DNA of 64,000 nucleotides from Streptomyces sp. V4I2 (GTDB lineage Bacteria; Actinomycetota; Actinomycetes; Streptomycetales; Streptomycetaceae), in NCBI RefSeq assembly GCF_030817655.1, contig NZ_JAUSZM010000003.1, forward strand, positions 6,262,001 through 6,326,000, in the 5' to 3' direction. A program made the position numbers and the translations under genes. This document shows, in pieces, positions 8,023-14,988 of the stretch (the first letter of the stretch is position 1; the number at the start of each line of letters is the position of its first letter). The notes under the pieces are model-generated. The model worked only from the letters and a program-made list of their open reading frames with translations. It searched no databases and was not told the origin of the DNA.

Positions 8023-9009
8023 TCAGTCCACGGTGATCGAGTCCAGCTTCGCCCGCAGGTACGTGTGCGAGTCGACGGGCTCGTACGCCACCCGCCCCAC
8101 CGGCGCGGGCAGCGACTCCACCAGCGTGCCCGGCGTGCACTCCCCGAAGTAGACGAGGGACATCAGCTCCTCGGCGGGCGCGTCGGCCGGCGGCGGCAGC
8201 ACGCGGTGCCGTCCCGAACGCCAGCGGTCGCCTGTCCAACGGGCCAACAGGTCACCGACGTTGATGGTGAACGCCTCCGGGTCGAAGGGCGCGTCCTCCC
8301 AGCCGGCACCCCCGTCCACAGGGTCCGTGTACACCTGCAGCCCGCCCTTGCCGGCCTGCCGGTCGAGGATCGTCACCGTCCCGAAGTCGGTGTGCGGACC
8401 GATGCGGAACTGCCCCGGCTGCGGCTCCCCGACGACCTCGGTCCCCGGGTACCAGTTGATGTTGAAGCCGTACGTCGGATGGTCCATGTGCTTCGAGAAG
8501 AAGTCGGCGTCGAGCCCGAGCGCCTCGCCGAGCAGGGACAGCAGCTCCTTCTCCAGGTCGGCCATCCGCGCCAGGTACTCCTCGCAGAGGTCCCGGAGCT
8601 CGGGCACCTCCGCGGGCCAGACATTGGGCGCGGCCCACTCCGCGTCGACCACGGGGTCCTCGAAGTGCTCGTGCGTGGCGAACGTCAGCGACTCCTTCAG
8701 GTCCGGCGGGGTCTGGGTACCCTCCGAATACCCGTTCGCCTCCGCCCCCGGCCCGAGCCAGCCGCGTCCGCCGACCTTCGCCGTGTACGGCTGCTTGACG
8801 TCGACCGGCAGCCGGAAGAACGTCCGCGCGGCCTCCCGGATGCGGGAACGCAGGGCCGGGTCGACCCCGTGCCCGGTGACCAGCAGGAATCCGGCGGTCT
8901 GGAGGGCCTCGTCGACGGTGCGGGCGATCTCGGCGCGGGTGGCGGGGGTGCCTTCGACCCAGGGCTTCAGGTCGATCGTGGGAATGCGCGGGGCTGGGGT
9001 GTCACTCAC
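8023..9009 (-). CDS. Isopenicillin N synthase-family 2-oxoglutarate/Fe(II) oxygenase
   Basis: 328 residues. An N-terminal DIOX_N segment (IPTIDLKPWVEG onward) is followed by the jelly-roll core. The iron ligands are HTD near residues 206-208 and the distal His in RHRVLPPP near 266, whose first Arg should bind the 2-oxoglutarate carboxylate. GINWYPGTE-like sequence (NINWYPGTEVV) matches plant-type and bacterial 2OG oxygenases. The start overlaps the stop of the cytosine deaminase gene by eight bases, so both are in one operon divergent from a PucR regulator. Inference: it acts on a pyrimidine, purine or related base. The substrate cannot be read from sequence. Confidence 0.85.
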   Translation of the reverse strand: MSDTPAPRIPTIDLKPWVEGTPATRAEIARTVDEALQTAGFLLVTGHGVDPALRSRIREAARTFFRLPVDVKQPYTAKVGGRGWLGPGAEANGYSEGTQTPPDLKESLTFATHEHFEDPVVDAEWAAPNVWPAEVPELRDLCEEYLARMADLEKELLSLLGEALGLDADFFSKHMDHPTYGFNINWYPGTEVVGEPQPGQFRIGPHTDFGTVTILDRQAGKGGLQVYTDPVDGGAGWEDAPFDPEAFTINVGDLLARWTGDRWRSGRHRVLPPPADAPAEELMSLVYFGECTPGTLVESLPAPVGRVAYEPVDSHTYLRAKLDSITVD

Positions 9010-9475
9010 CGATGTCCTCGTTCCACAGTGCCGGGTTGTTCTTGATGAAGTCGCGCATCATCTCGACGCACTCGCGGTCGTCCAGGAGCACGATCTCCAC
9101 GCCGTGCTCCGCGAGCCAGTCGTGGCCGCCGTGGAAGGTGGCCGCCTCGCCGACGACGACCCGCGAGATGCCGAACTGGCGGACCAGGCCGGAGCAGTAC
9201 CAGCACGGGGAGAGGGTGGTCACCATCGTCGTACCGCGATACGACCGCTGCCGTCCCGCGTTCCGGAAGGCGGCCGTCTCCGCGTGCATCGAGGGGTCGT
9301 CGTCCTGGACGCGGAGGTTGTGGCCGCGGCCGAGGAGGGTGCCGTCGGCGCCGTACAGGGCCGCGCCGATCGGGATGCCGCCCTCGGCGAGCCCGGCACG
9401 GGCCTCCTCGACGGCGGTGGCCAGCCAGGTACGTGCTGTCGCCTGATCCAAAAGGTCCATGGCTTCAAGGTCCAT
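9002..9475 (-). CDS. Yeast-type (Fcy1-like) cytosine/nucleobase deaminase
   Basis: 157 residues with the zinc deaminase signature HAE at 64-66 (zinc ligand His64, proton shuttle Glu66) and PCxxC with Cys91 and Cys94. The spacing is nearly that of yeast cytosine deaminase, and the C-terminus NNPALWNEDIGE closely resembles the Fcy1 tail ending in EDIGE. This small deaminase type is unrelated to the TIM-barrel CodA of enteric bacteria. The ATG at 9475 has AGGAG nine bases upstream; a second ATG at 9460 is possible. Role: hydrolytic deamination of cytosine or a similar base, feeding salvage or nitrogen release. A PucR regulator is divergent and an NCS1 permease lies 5 kb away. Confidence 0.85.
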   Translation of the reverse strand: MDLEAMDLLDQATARTWLATAVEEARAGLAEGGIPIGAALYGADGTLLGRGHNLRVQDDDPSMHAETAAFRNAGRQRSYRGTTMVTTLSPCWYCSGLVRQFGISRVVVGEAATFHGGHDWLAEHGVEIVLLDDRECVEMMRDFIKNNPALWNEDIGE

Positions 9476-9574
9476 GTCTTCACTCTCCTGTGGCGGAAAC
9501 ACGAGGGCAACGTGCGGAAAGTACTCTCCGGGCATCCCGCAGCCGGACGAACTGTCAGCGCCCTGGAGGTTCCC

Positions 9575-10834
9575 GTGCCCGCACTCACCCTCCGCGAGAT
9601 CCTGGAGCTGGACCCGGTACGGGCCGCCGAACCCCGGCTCCTGGCGGGTGAGGGCTCTCTGGACCGTCCCGTGCGCTGGGTGCACTCCAGCGAGGTGTAC
9701 GAGGGCGCGAACTTCCTGGACGGCGGCGAACTGCTGCTGACCAACGGCTTCGGGCTGACGGACGCCGACGAGGAGGTCCGGCGGCGGTACGTACGCGAAC
9801 TGGCGGCACGGGACGCGGCCGGACTCGCGGTCGAGGTGGGGCGCTCACTGCCGTCCATGCCGGACGAGGTGACCGACGAGGCCCGCCGGCTGGGCCTGCC
9901 GCTGCTGGCCCTGCACCGGGTCGTGCCCTTCGTACGGATCACGGAGGCCGCGAACCGGGCGATCGTGGCCCGGGGCCTGTCGGGGCGGTCGGTCGTCCGG
10001 CCGTGGGGCGACGACCATACGGCGGCCCTGCTGGCGGACCTGGCCGACCGGGCGGCGCTGAACCAGCCCGAGGTGGAGGCGCGGGCGGCCCTCGCGGGCT
10101 TCCACCCGGGCCCCGGGGCTCGCCTGCTCGGCGTGTCCCTGCACGGCACGCGGGACACGAGCACGGTCGATCGCGCGGTACGGCTGCTGGGCGGGTCGGG
10201 GGTGCTGCGGGCGGCGTTCCCGGGCGACGTACTGGCGCTGCTGTCCCTCCCCGGCTCCCGTGCCGGCGACCCCGTACGGGCCGTCCAGGACGCCTTCCGT
10301 ACGGCCGCCGACCCCGGCCTGACCGTCGCGGTCGGGCACGCCGTCGCCGCCGGCGGAGGCTGGCTGCGCTGGAGCGACACGCTGCGGGCGGCCCGTACGA
10401 CGCTGGAGCTGGCGCTGACCGTGCCGGCCGCCGAACCGGGCATGGCGGGCGGCCCGCTGGTGACGTCGTCGCGCGCGCTGGCCCTGGAACGGGAGCTGAC
10501 CCGGGGCGGCGTCGACGCCAACCGGGAGCGGCTCGCCGGCCTGGTCCAGCACGCCCTGGGCCCGCTGCTGGCCTGGGAGGCGGCCCACCCCAGCGACCTC
10601 GTCCGCACCCTGGAGGTCCACCTGCGGCACGGCTGCTCCCCGACGCGTACGGCCGCGTTGCTGCACATCGGCCGCCAGTCCCTCTACCAGCGGCTGGAGC
10701 GGATCGAGTCGTTGCTGGGGCTGGAGATCGGCGACCCGGACCTGCTGGGCGAACTGCTGACGGCGGCCTGTGCGCATCGGGTGGTGCGGGGGACGAGCCC
10801 GGCGGTGGCGGGCGGGCTGCGGACGGTGGCCTAG
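9575..10834 (+). CDS. PucR-family transcriptional regulator
   Basis: 419 residues. The N-terminal PucR ligand domain (about 1-140) contains WVHSSEVYEGANFLDGGELL. A GGDEF-like middle part follows, and the C-terminal HTH_30 lies near 342-385 with HGCSPTRTAALLHIGRQSLY. Such regulators control purine, allantoin and related nitrogen-source genes. The GTG at 9575 follows TGGAGG at 9564-9569. It is divergent from the deaminase/oxygenase pair, separated by 99 bases that must hold both promoters, so these two genes are its likeliest targets. Confidence 0.87.
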   Translation: MPALTLREILELDPVRAAEPRLLAGEGSLDRPVRWVHSSEVYEGANFLDGGELLLTNGFGLTDADEEVRRRYVRELAARDAAGLAVEVGRSLPSMPDEVTDEARRLGLPLLALHRVVPFVRITEAANRAIVARGLSGRSVVRPWGDDHTAALLADLADRAALNQPEVEARAALAGFHPGPGARLLGVSLHGTRDTSTVDRAVRLLGGSGVLRAAFPGDVLALLSLPGSRAGDPVRAVQDAFRTAADPGLTVAVGHAVAAGGGWLRWSDTLRAARTTLELALTVPAAEPGMAGGPLVTSSRALALERELTRGGVDANRERLAGLVQHALGPLLAWEAAHPSDLVRTLEVHLRHGCSPTRTAALLHIGRQSLYQRLERIESLLGLEIGDPDLLGELLTAACAHRVVRGTSPAVAGGLRTVA

Positions 10835-10842
10835 ATTCCGGC

Positions 10843-10886
10843 TTCTGGACTCCGGATTCTGGACTCCGGCCAGCGCAGGAGTCCAG
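10843..10886 (+). terminator. Tandem 14-base repeat and hairpin after the PucR gene
   Basis: TTCTGGACTCCGGA occurs at 10843-10856 and its first 13 bases recur at 10857-10869. The second copy folds with GGAGTCCAG at 10878-10886 (stem CTGGACTCC, loop of ten). It directly follows the stop at 10834 and precedes the next start by 72 bases, so it probably acts as the terminator. The duplicated arm lets two alternative hairpins form. Confidence 0.5.
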
Positions 10887-10958
10887 ACGACCGGGCAGGT
10901 AACCTGTGCCGATCACCGCCGTGTCAGCGGCAGTTGGGCCCCCCTTGGAGGAACGTTC

Positions 10959-11726
10959 ATGGTTGCTGCTCCGGTTCTGGAGGAGCTGCGGGAGGTCTGC
11001 CAGCCGCAGGCCAAGCTCGCGAGCCGCAACGGCGAGCACTGGGCGGGCCGGCTGTACATGCGGCGCGTCTCGCTGCGGTTCACCCGGCACCTCGTGCGCA
11101 CGCCGGTCACTCCCGACCAGCTGACCTGGACGATGGTGGTGTGCGGGGTCGCGTCCGGGGCCGCGTTGATGATCCCGGGGCTGACGGGTGCCGTACTGGC
11201 CGTCGTCCTCATGCAGTTGTTCCTCCTCTTCGACTGCGTGGACGGCGAAGTCGCCCGCTGGAAGGGCCAGAACAGCGCGTCCGGCATCTACGTCGACCGC
11301 CTCGGCGCCTACCTCGCCGACGCGGCCCTGCTGGCGGGCGCGGGCTACCGCGCCGCCGAGTCCGGCGTCGGCGGCTGGCTGTCGATCGGCATCGCCACCG
11401 CCCTGGGTGTCGTGCTGCTGAAGGCCTCGACCGACCTCGTGGACGTGGCCCGGGCCCGGCGCGGACTGGGCGTCGTCGACGACGAGTCGACCCGCCCGCG
11501 CTCTCAGGGCGTGGCGACGGTACGCAAGCTGGCGGCCGCCTTCAAGATCCACCGCGTGACGAATGGCATCGAGGCGTCGCTGGTGTTGCTGGCCGCGGCT
11601 GTGGCCGACCAGATGACCGGTGGCATCGACCCGACCCGCTGGGCACTGGGCGCGCTGGCCGTCATCACGTGGGTGATGGTCCCGGCGCACCTGCTGTCGA
11701 TCCTGTCGTCGTCGCGGCTGCGCTGA
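10959..11726 (+). CDS. CDP-alcohol phosphatidyltransferase family membrane protein
   Basis: 255 residues with about five or six membrane helices. The family signature is present at residues about 92-117: D-CV-DG-EV-AR, then G and D in GIYVDRLG. The expected last aspartate four residues after that D is an alanine (GIYVDRLGAYLAD), so the canonical D4 that serves as base in characterised enzymes is missing or shifted to the D at the end of AYLAD. Known members transfer a phospho-alcohol from CDP to inositol, glycerol or similar acceptors in lipid synthesis. ATG at 10959 with TTGGAGGA six bases upstream. The substrate is unknown. Confidence 0.8.
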   Translation: MVAAPVLEELREVCQPQAKLASRNGEHWAGRLYMRRVSLRFTRHLVRTPVTPDQLTWTMVVCGVASGAALMIPGLTGAVLAVVLMQLFLLFDCVDGEVARWKGQNSASGIYVDRLGAYLADAALLAGAGYRAAESGVGGWLSIGIATALGVVLLKASTDLVDVARARRGLGVVDDESTRPRSQGVATVRKLAAAFKIHRVTNGIEASLVLLAAAVADQMTGGIDPTRWALGALAVITWVMVPAHLLSILSSSRLR

Positions 11727-11750
11727 GCGCATTCACCTGATTCTTGCGAG

Positions 11751-12306
11751 GATGCCCCGGCGTTCACGCCGGGGAGGAATCGCATCCCGTGACGGCGACG
11801 CGGAGCGTCGCCGTGTCAGGTCTCCTGGGGCGCGGAGCGCCCGCAAAGCCGCCGACGGAGCCGAAAAGCGAACGGGCGTGCCCGTGTTCGCTGGTTGGGG
11901 TGGCTTTGCCGTAGTGGGGGTACGGGTGTGCGCATGTCGCACGTACGGTCTCGGCGTGGAAGCTGGGGTGATCGGGCGGGGTGTGGGAGGGGGGATGTCG
12001 TGTCGGTGGTGAAGGAGGCCGGGGACGCCGGGCATGCCCGGTGGACGTTCCGGCTGCGCGTGTCGTCGACCGCCGAGTCTGCGCTGCTGGCGGAGTGGGA
12101 CCGGTGCCGGTGGATCTGGAACGAACGAACCTACGCCTGCACCGCGTGCGGAGCCGTCTCGCCCAGAGACAAGAACTCCGCCCGCGTAATGCTGGCCCGG
12201 GCTGGTCTCAACCCGGCTGGTGCTGATGGCGCAAGACCTGGCGGGACGCTGTTCCGCCAGGCAGCCTGAGCCAGGAATCCCCTCGTTTACGAGGGGGAGG
12301 ATTCAA
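11751..12306 (+). mobile_element. Internally deleted IS200/IS605-type element retaining both subterminal hairpins
   Basis: This fills the gap of about 616 bases between two genes. Left: a perfect hairpin CCCCGGCG-TTCA-CGCCGGGG (11755-11774) flanked by GATG and CATC. Middle: three further GC-rich hairpins, for example GGCGACGC-GGA-GCGTCGCC at 11793-11811. Right: CCCCTCG-TTTA-CGAGGGG (12279-12296) flanked by GAAT (12275) and ATTC (12301), ending TTCAA at 12302-12306. The right structure matches the 3' end of TnpB guide RNAs, and also the relic after resB. A collapsed tnpB (12000-12269) lies between. No tnpA is present, so it cannot move by itself. The exact left boundary is uncertain; TTCAC at 11732 is a candidate target motif. 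Confidence 0.7.
12000..12269 (+). pseudogene. tnpB with in-frame internal deletion (89 residues left)
   Basis: GTG start with GGAGGGGG five bases upstream. Residues about 12-40 (ARWTFRLRVSSTAESALLAE then WDRCRWIWNE) are the N-terminal start of TnpB. The reading frame then jumps straight to RTYACTACGAVSPRDKNSAR and VMLARAGLNPAGADGARPG, the second half of the zinc ribbon and the C-terminal tail. Full-length relatives are around 400 residues, so about 300 residues including all three RuvC catalytic acids and most of the zinc ribbon are missing with the frame intact. The product cannot cut DNA. If made, it could only be a small protein with the N- and C-terminal edges. Confidence 0.8.
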
Positions 12307-12342
12307 GTCCGCTCTCCGCTGACCAGGAGCAACAGCTCGTCG

Positions 12343-13440
12343 CTACTTCAGCTGTTCGGCTGTGTAGTAGCGGTTGGTGATCAGCATCTCGTAGTTGGTC
12401 TTGTCGACGCTCTCCGGCTGCAGCAAGTGGACGGGCACGTTCTTGACGCCGTTGTTGTAATCCCTTCTGTTGTCCACGTTCGGTATCCGGCCGGTGAGTA
12501 TGTCGTCGACCAGCTCCGTGGCGGCCCTGGCGAGCTCGCGGATGTCCTTGAAGACGGTTTGCGACTGTTTCCCCGCGATGATCGACTTCACTGAGTCCAG
12601 CTCGGCGTCCTGGCCGGTGACGACCGGGAGGGGCTTGCCGTCGGTGCCGTAGCCGTCCGACTCCAGCGCGGACAGGACGCCCCGGGAGATGCCGTCGTAC
12701 GGCGACAGGACCGCGTCGACCGTCTGGTCGCTGTACCACTTGGTGAGGAGGTCGCTCATGCGCTTCTGCGCGGTGGGTCCGTCCCAGCGCAGGGTGGTGA
12801 TCTTGTCGAGCTCGGTCTCGCCGGACTGGACGACCAACTGCTTGCTCTCCAGGAACGGCTCCAGAAGCGCCATCGAACCGTCGAAGAAGTACTTGGTGTT
12901 GTTGTCGTCGGGGGAACCGGCGAACAGCTCGATGTTGAACGGGCCGCCCTTGCCGTCCTCCAGGCCGAGCTTCTCGATGATGTGGCGGGCCTCTTGCCGG
13001 CCGACCATCTCGTTGTCGAAGGAGACGTAGTAGTCGACGTTCTTGGTGCCGAGGATGAGCCGGTCGTAGGAGATCACCGGAATGTCCGCGTCGGCGGCCT
13101 GTTGCAGCACGCCGTTCAGCGACTTCGCGTCGATGGCCGCGACGATCAGTGCGTCGACGCCCTGCTTGATCAGGGTCTCGATCTGCGAGGACTGGACCTT
13201 CGGGTCGTCATCGCCGTATACCAGCGTGGACTTGTACCCCATGCCCTTCAGGTTCTCGACGACGCTCTTGCCGTCGGTGAGCCAGCGCTCGGAGGCCCGC
13301 GTCGGCATGGCGATGCCGACGGTGTCGCTCTCGGAGCTGTCCTCGGAGCCGGCTTCGCTGCTCTGGCCGCAGGCGGACAAGGTGAGGGCCATGGAGGCCA
13401 CTCCGCCGAGGAGGGCAAGGGCGGCTCTTCGGGTGACCAT
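12343..13440 (-). CDS. chvE: ChvE-type multiple monosaccharide-binding lipoprotein
   Basis: 365 residues. Twin-Arg-like N-terminus MVTRRAALALLGG, hydrophobic stretch, and lipobox LSAC with acylated Cys24, then a short Ser/Glu linker and the type 1 periplasmic-binding fold: VGIAMPTRASERWLTDG, GVDALIVAAIDAKSLNGVL, YVSFDNEMVGRQEA, PVVTGQDAELDSVKSIIAGK. This is the ABC receptor for xylose, galactose, arabinose and similar sugars (ChvE/MmsE group). The usual partner ATPase and permease genes are absent on both sides. Instead the collapsed IS element ends 37 bases from its stop. ATG at 13440 with AAGGAA upstream. Confidence 0.88.
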   Translation of the reverse strand: MVTRRAALALLGGVASMALTLSACGQSSEAGSEDSSESDTVGIAMPTRASERWLTDGKSVVENLKGMGYKSTLVYGDDDPKVQSSQIETLIKQGVDALIVAAIDAKSLNGVLQQAADADIPVISYDRLILGTKNVDYYVSFDNEMVGRQEARHIIEKLGLEDGKGGPFNIELFAGSPDDNNTKYFFDGSMALLEPFLESKQLVVQSGETELDKITTLRWDGPTAQKRMSDLLTKWYSDQTVDAVLSPYDGISRGVLSALESDGYGTDGKPLPVVTGQDAELDSVKSIIAGKQSQTVFKDIRELARAATELVDDILTGRIPNVDNRRDYNNGVKNVPVHLLQPESVDKTNYEMLITNRYYTAEQLK

Positions 13441-13533
13441 GGTGATCGTTCCTTGTTCTTCTTGGTTGGGGGGATGACGGCGTAGCGGACGTCGATGCCC
13501 TGCACGGGCATCACTGGTGGATCCGCACGCAGC

Positions 13534-13630
13534 CACCGAGGTCGTCGGGGGTCGGCGTACAGCTTTGAAGGCGAGTAGACGACCGACGGACCTCGGTGTT
13601 CGAAATCTCGCCCCACGTTCAAAATGTGGG
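13534..13630. promoter_or_regulatory. Inverted repeats between chvE and the divergent gene
   Basis: Arms CACCGAGGTCGTCGG (13534-13548) and CCGACGGACCTCGGTG (13583-13598) are inverted copies with one extra base. A second dyad, CCCACGTT-CAA-AATGTGGG (one G.T pair), lies at 13612-13630. Both sit between the divergent starts, so they are plausible operators or a leader hairpin. No regulator gene of the LacI type is adjacent. Confidence 0.45.
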
Positions 13631-13631
13631 C

Positions 13632-14357
13632 GTGACGTTAAGGGGGAGTGCGGGAGGTGTCAACGGGGCGAACGGGAACGGTTACAGAAAGTTCGCCTCC
13701 GTCAACCGGTGCGCGAGGAGCCCGATCAGGCACCGAACCTGGATCGCGGCGGGCCTCGCGACCGCCGGTGTGGCCGTGGGCGCCGGGCTGTACATCGAGG
13801 AGTTGGAGACCGGTCACACCGACGGGGGGTACGGCGTGGCATCCGCCGAGATCAAAGCCGCGGCCACGGACAAGAGTTGCATCGGCACCTGCCCCGCTCC
13901 CACGGCCGGTGACGCCGTCCACTACACCCCGCTGGACCGGACCGTGGACGACCTCGGCAAGCTGACCGCAGGCCGTCACGCCGCCGTCCGCACCGGTCTG
14001 TCCGTCGACGACGACGACAACGCGGCGGACGTCTGGCGCATCCCGTCCGCCGCCTTCGACACCGCCGCCTGTGCCGCCGCCGAGAAGGGCGTGACCGTAC
14101 GGCTGCACAGCACCGACGTGAACCGCGAAGACCTCAACGCCCTCTCCGACCGCATCGGCGAGGACATGAGCCGCTGGGACGGCACCTTCCTGCTGCGCGA
14201 AGTCGGCGTGGATGAAAGCGGGTTCGTCTTCGTCGGCGTCGACGCCCCGGAGAGGGCCGAGCCGATCCTCGAGGAGACCTTCGGCGAGCGGTACATCAGG
14301 GTCGAGCACGCGGAACAGGCCCACACGCTGCCGTTGGAAGTCCCCGAGGCCGGCTAG
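13632..14357 (+). CDS. Unrecognised membrane-anchored or secreted protein with a TTA codon
   Basis: About 241 residues from the GTG at 13632; an in-frame GTG at 13596 is also possible but sits inside an inverted repeat, and neither has a clear ribosome site. After a basic N-terminus there is one hydrophobic helix (TWIAAGLATAGVAVGAGLYI), then a roughly 190-residue acidic extracellular domain with three cysteines (CIGTC and a later C). I do not recognise the family. The third codon from the 13632 start is TTA, rare in Streptomyces and read only by the bldA tRNA, so expression may depend on development. It is divergent from chvE. Confidence 0.55.
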   Translation: MTLRGSAGGVNGANGNGYRKFASVNRCARSPIRHRTWIAAGLATAGVAVGAGLYIEELETGHTDGGYGVASAEIKAAATDKSCIGTCPAPTAGDAVHYTPLDRTVDDLGKLTAGRHAAVRTGLSVDDDDNAADVWRIPSAAFDTAACAAAEKGVTVRLHSTDVNREDLNALSDRIGEDMSRWDGTFLLREVGVDESGFVFVGVDAPERAEPILEETFGERYIRVEHAEQAHTLPLEVPEAG

Positions 14358-14381
14358 GCGCACTCGGTCAACTGCTCGGCG

Positions 14382-14855
14382 TCATCCGAACATGCCGACC
14401 TGGTAGTCGCCGGCGGGCTGCTGGATGATGACGTTCCCGCGGTTGAAGGCGTTGATGACCGCGATGAGCGACACCAGCGCGGCGAGCTGGTCCTCGTCGT
14501 AGTGCTTGGCGGCGTTCGCCCAGGCCTCGTCCGTGACGCCGCCGGCGGCGTCGGCGATGCGGGTGCCCTGCTCCGCGAGCTCCAGGGCGGCCCGCTCGGC
14601 CTCGGTGAACACCTTGGCCTCGCGCCAGGCCGCGATCAGGTTGAGGCGCTGGGCGGTCTCCCCGGCGTGCGCGGCGTCCTTGGTGTGCATGTCGGTGCAG
14701 AAACCGCAGCCGTTGATCTGGCTGGCGCGGATCTTCACCAGCTCCTGCGTCGCGGCCGGCAGCGTCGTGTCCTCGACCGCCTTGCTCGCGGCGACGATGT
14801 GCTTCCAGATCTTGGTCGCGACCGGGTTGCCGAGGAGGTTCATGCGAGCTTCCAT
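14382..14855 (-). CDS. AhpD-like carboxymuconolactone decarboxylase-family protein
   Basis: 157 residues, all helical. The redox motif GCGFCTDMHT places Cys50, Cys53 and His57 as in AhpD-type alkylhydroperoxidases, where the CxxC pair relays electrons to peroxides. The preceding LVKIRASQIN is the usual lead-in. The ATG at 14855 has AAGGAG seven bases upstream. It stands alone between a divergent hypothetical gene and a permease. Role inferred: peroxide or thiol redox defence. Confidence 0.85.
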   Translation of the reverse strand: MEARMNLLGNPVATKIWKHIVAASKAVEDTTLPAATQELVKIRASQINGCGFCTDMHTKDAAHAGETAQRLNLIAAWREAKVFTEAERAALELAEQGTRIADAAGGVTDEAWANAAKHYDEDQLAALVSLIAVINAFNRGNVIIQQPAGDYQVGMFG

Positions 14856-14988
14856 GGTGCACTCCTTGCCGTTGTCGATGGCTGCCGTTCATTGATGGCT
14901 ACACCACTTGGACGGAACGGCCCCGGCAGGATGTGACACGGCCCGAATGTGACCTGCGTCTCTCGGCGTTGTTCTCCGGCGAGGTGCT

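Noticed and set aside
5769..8036. 755-codon plus-strand frame opposite the ATPase gene
   Set aside because: Shadow frame; the minus strand carries Walker motifs and a coherent ATPase.
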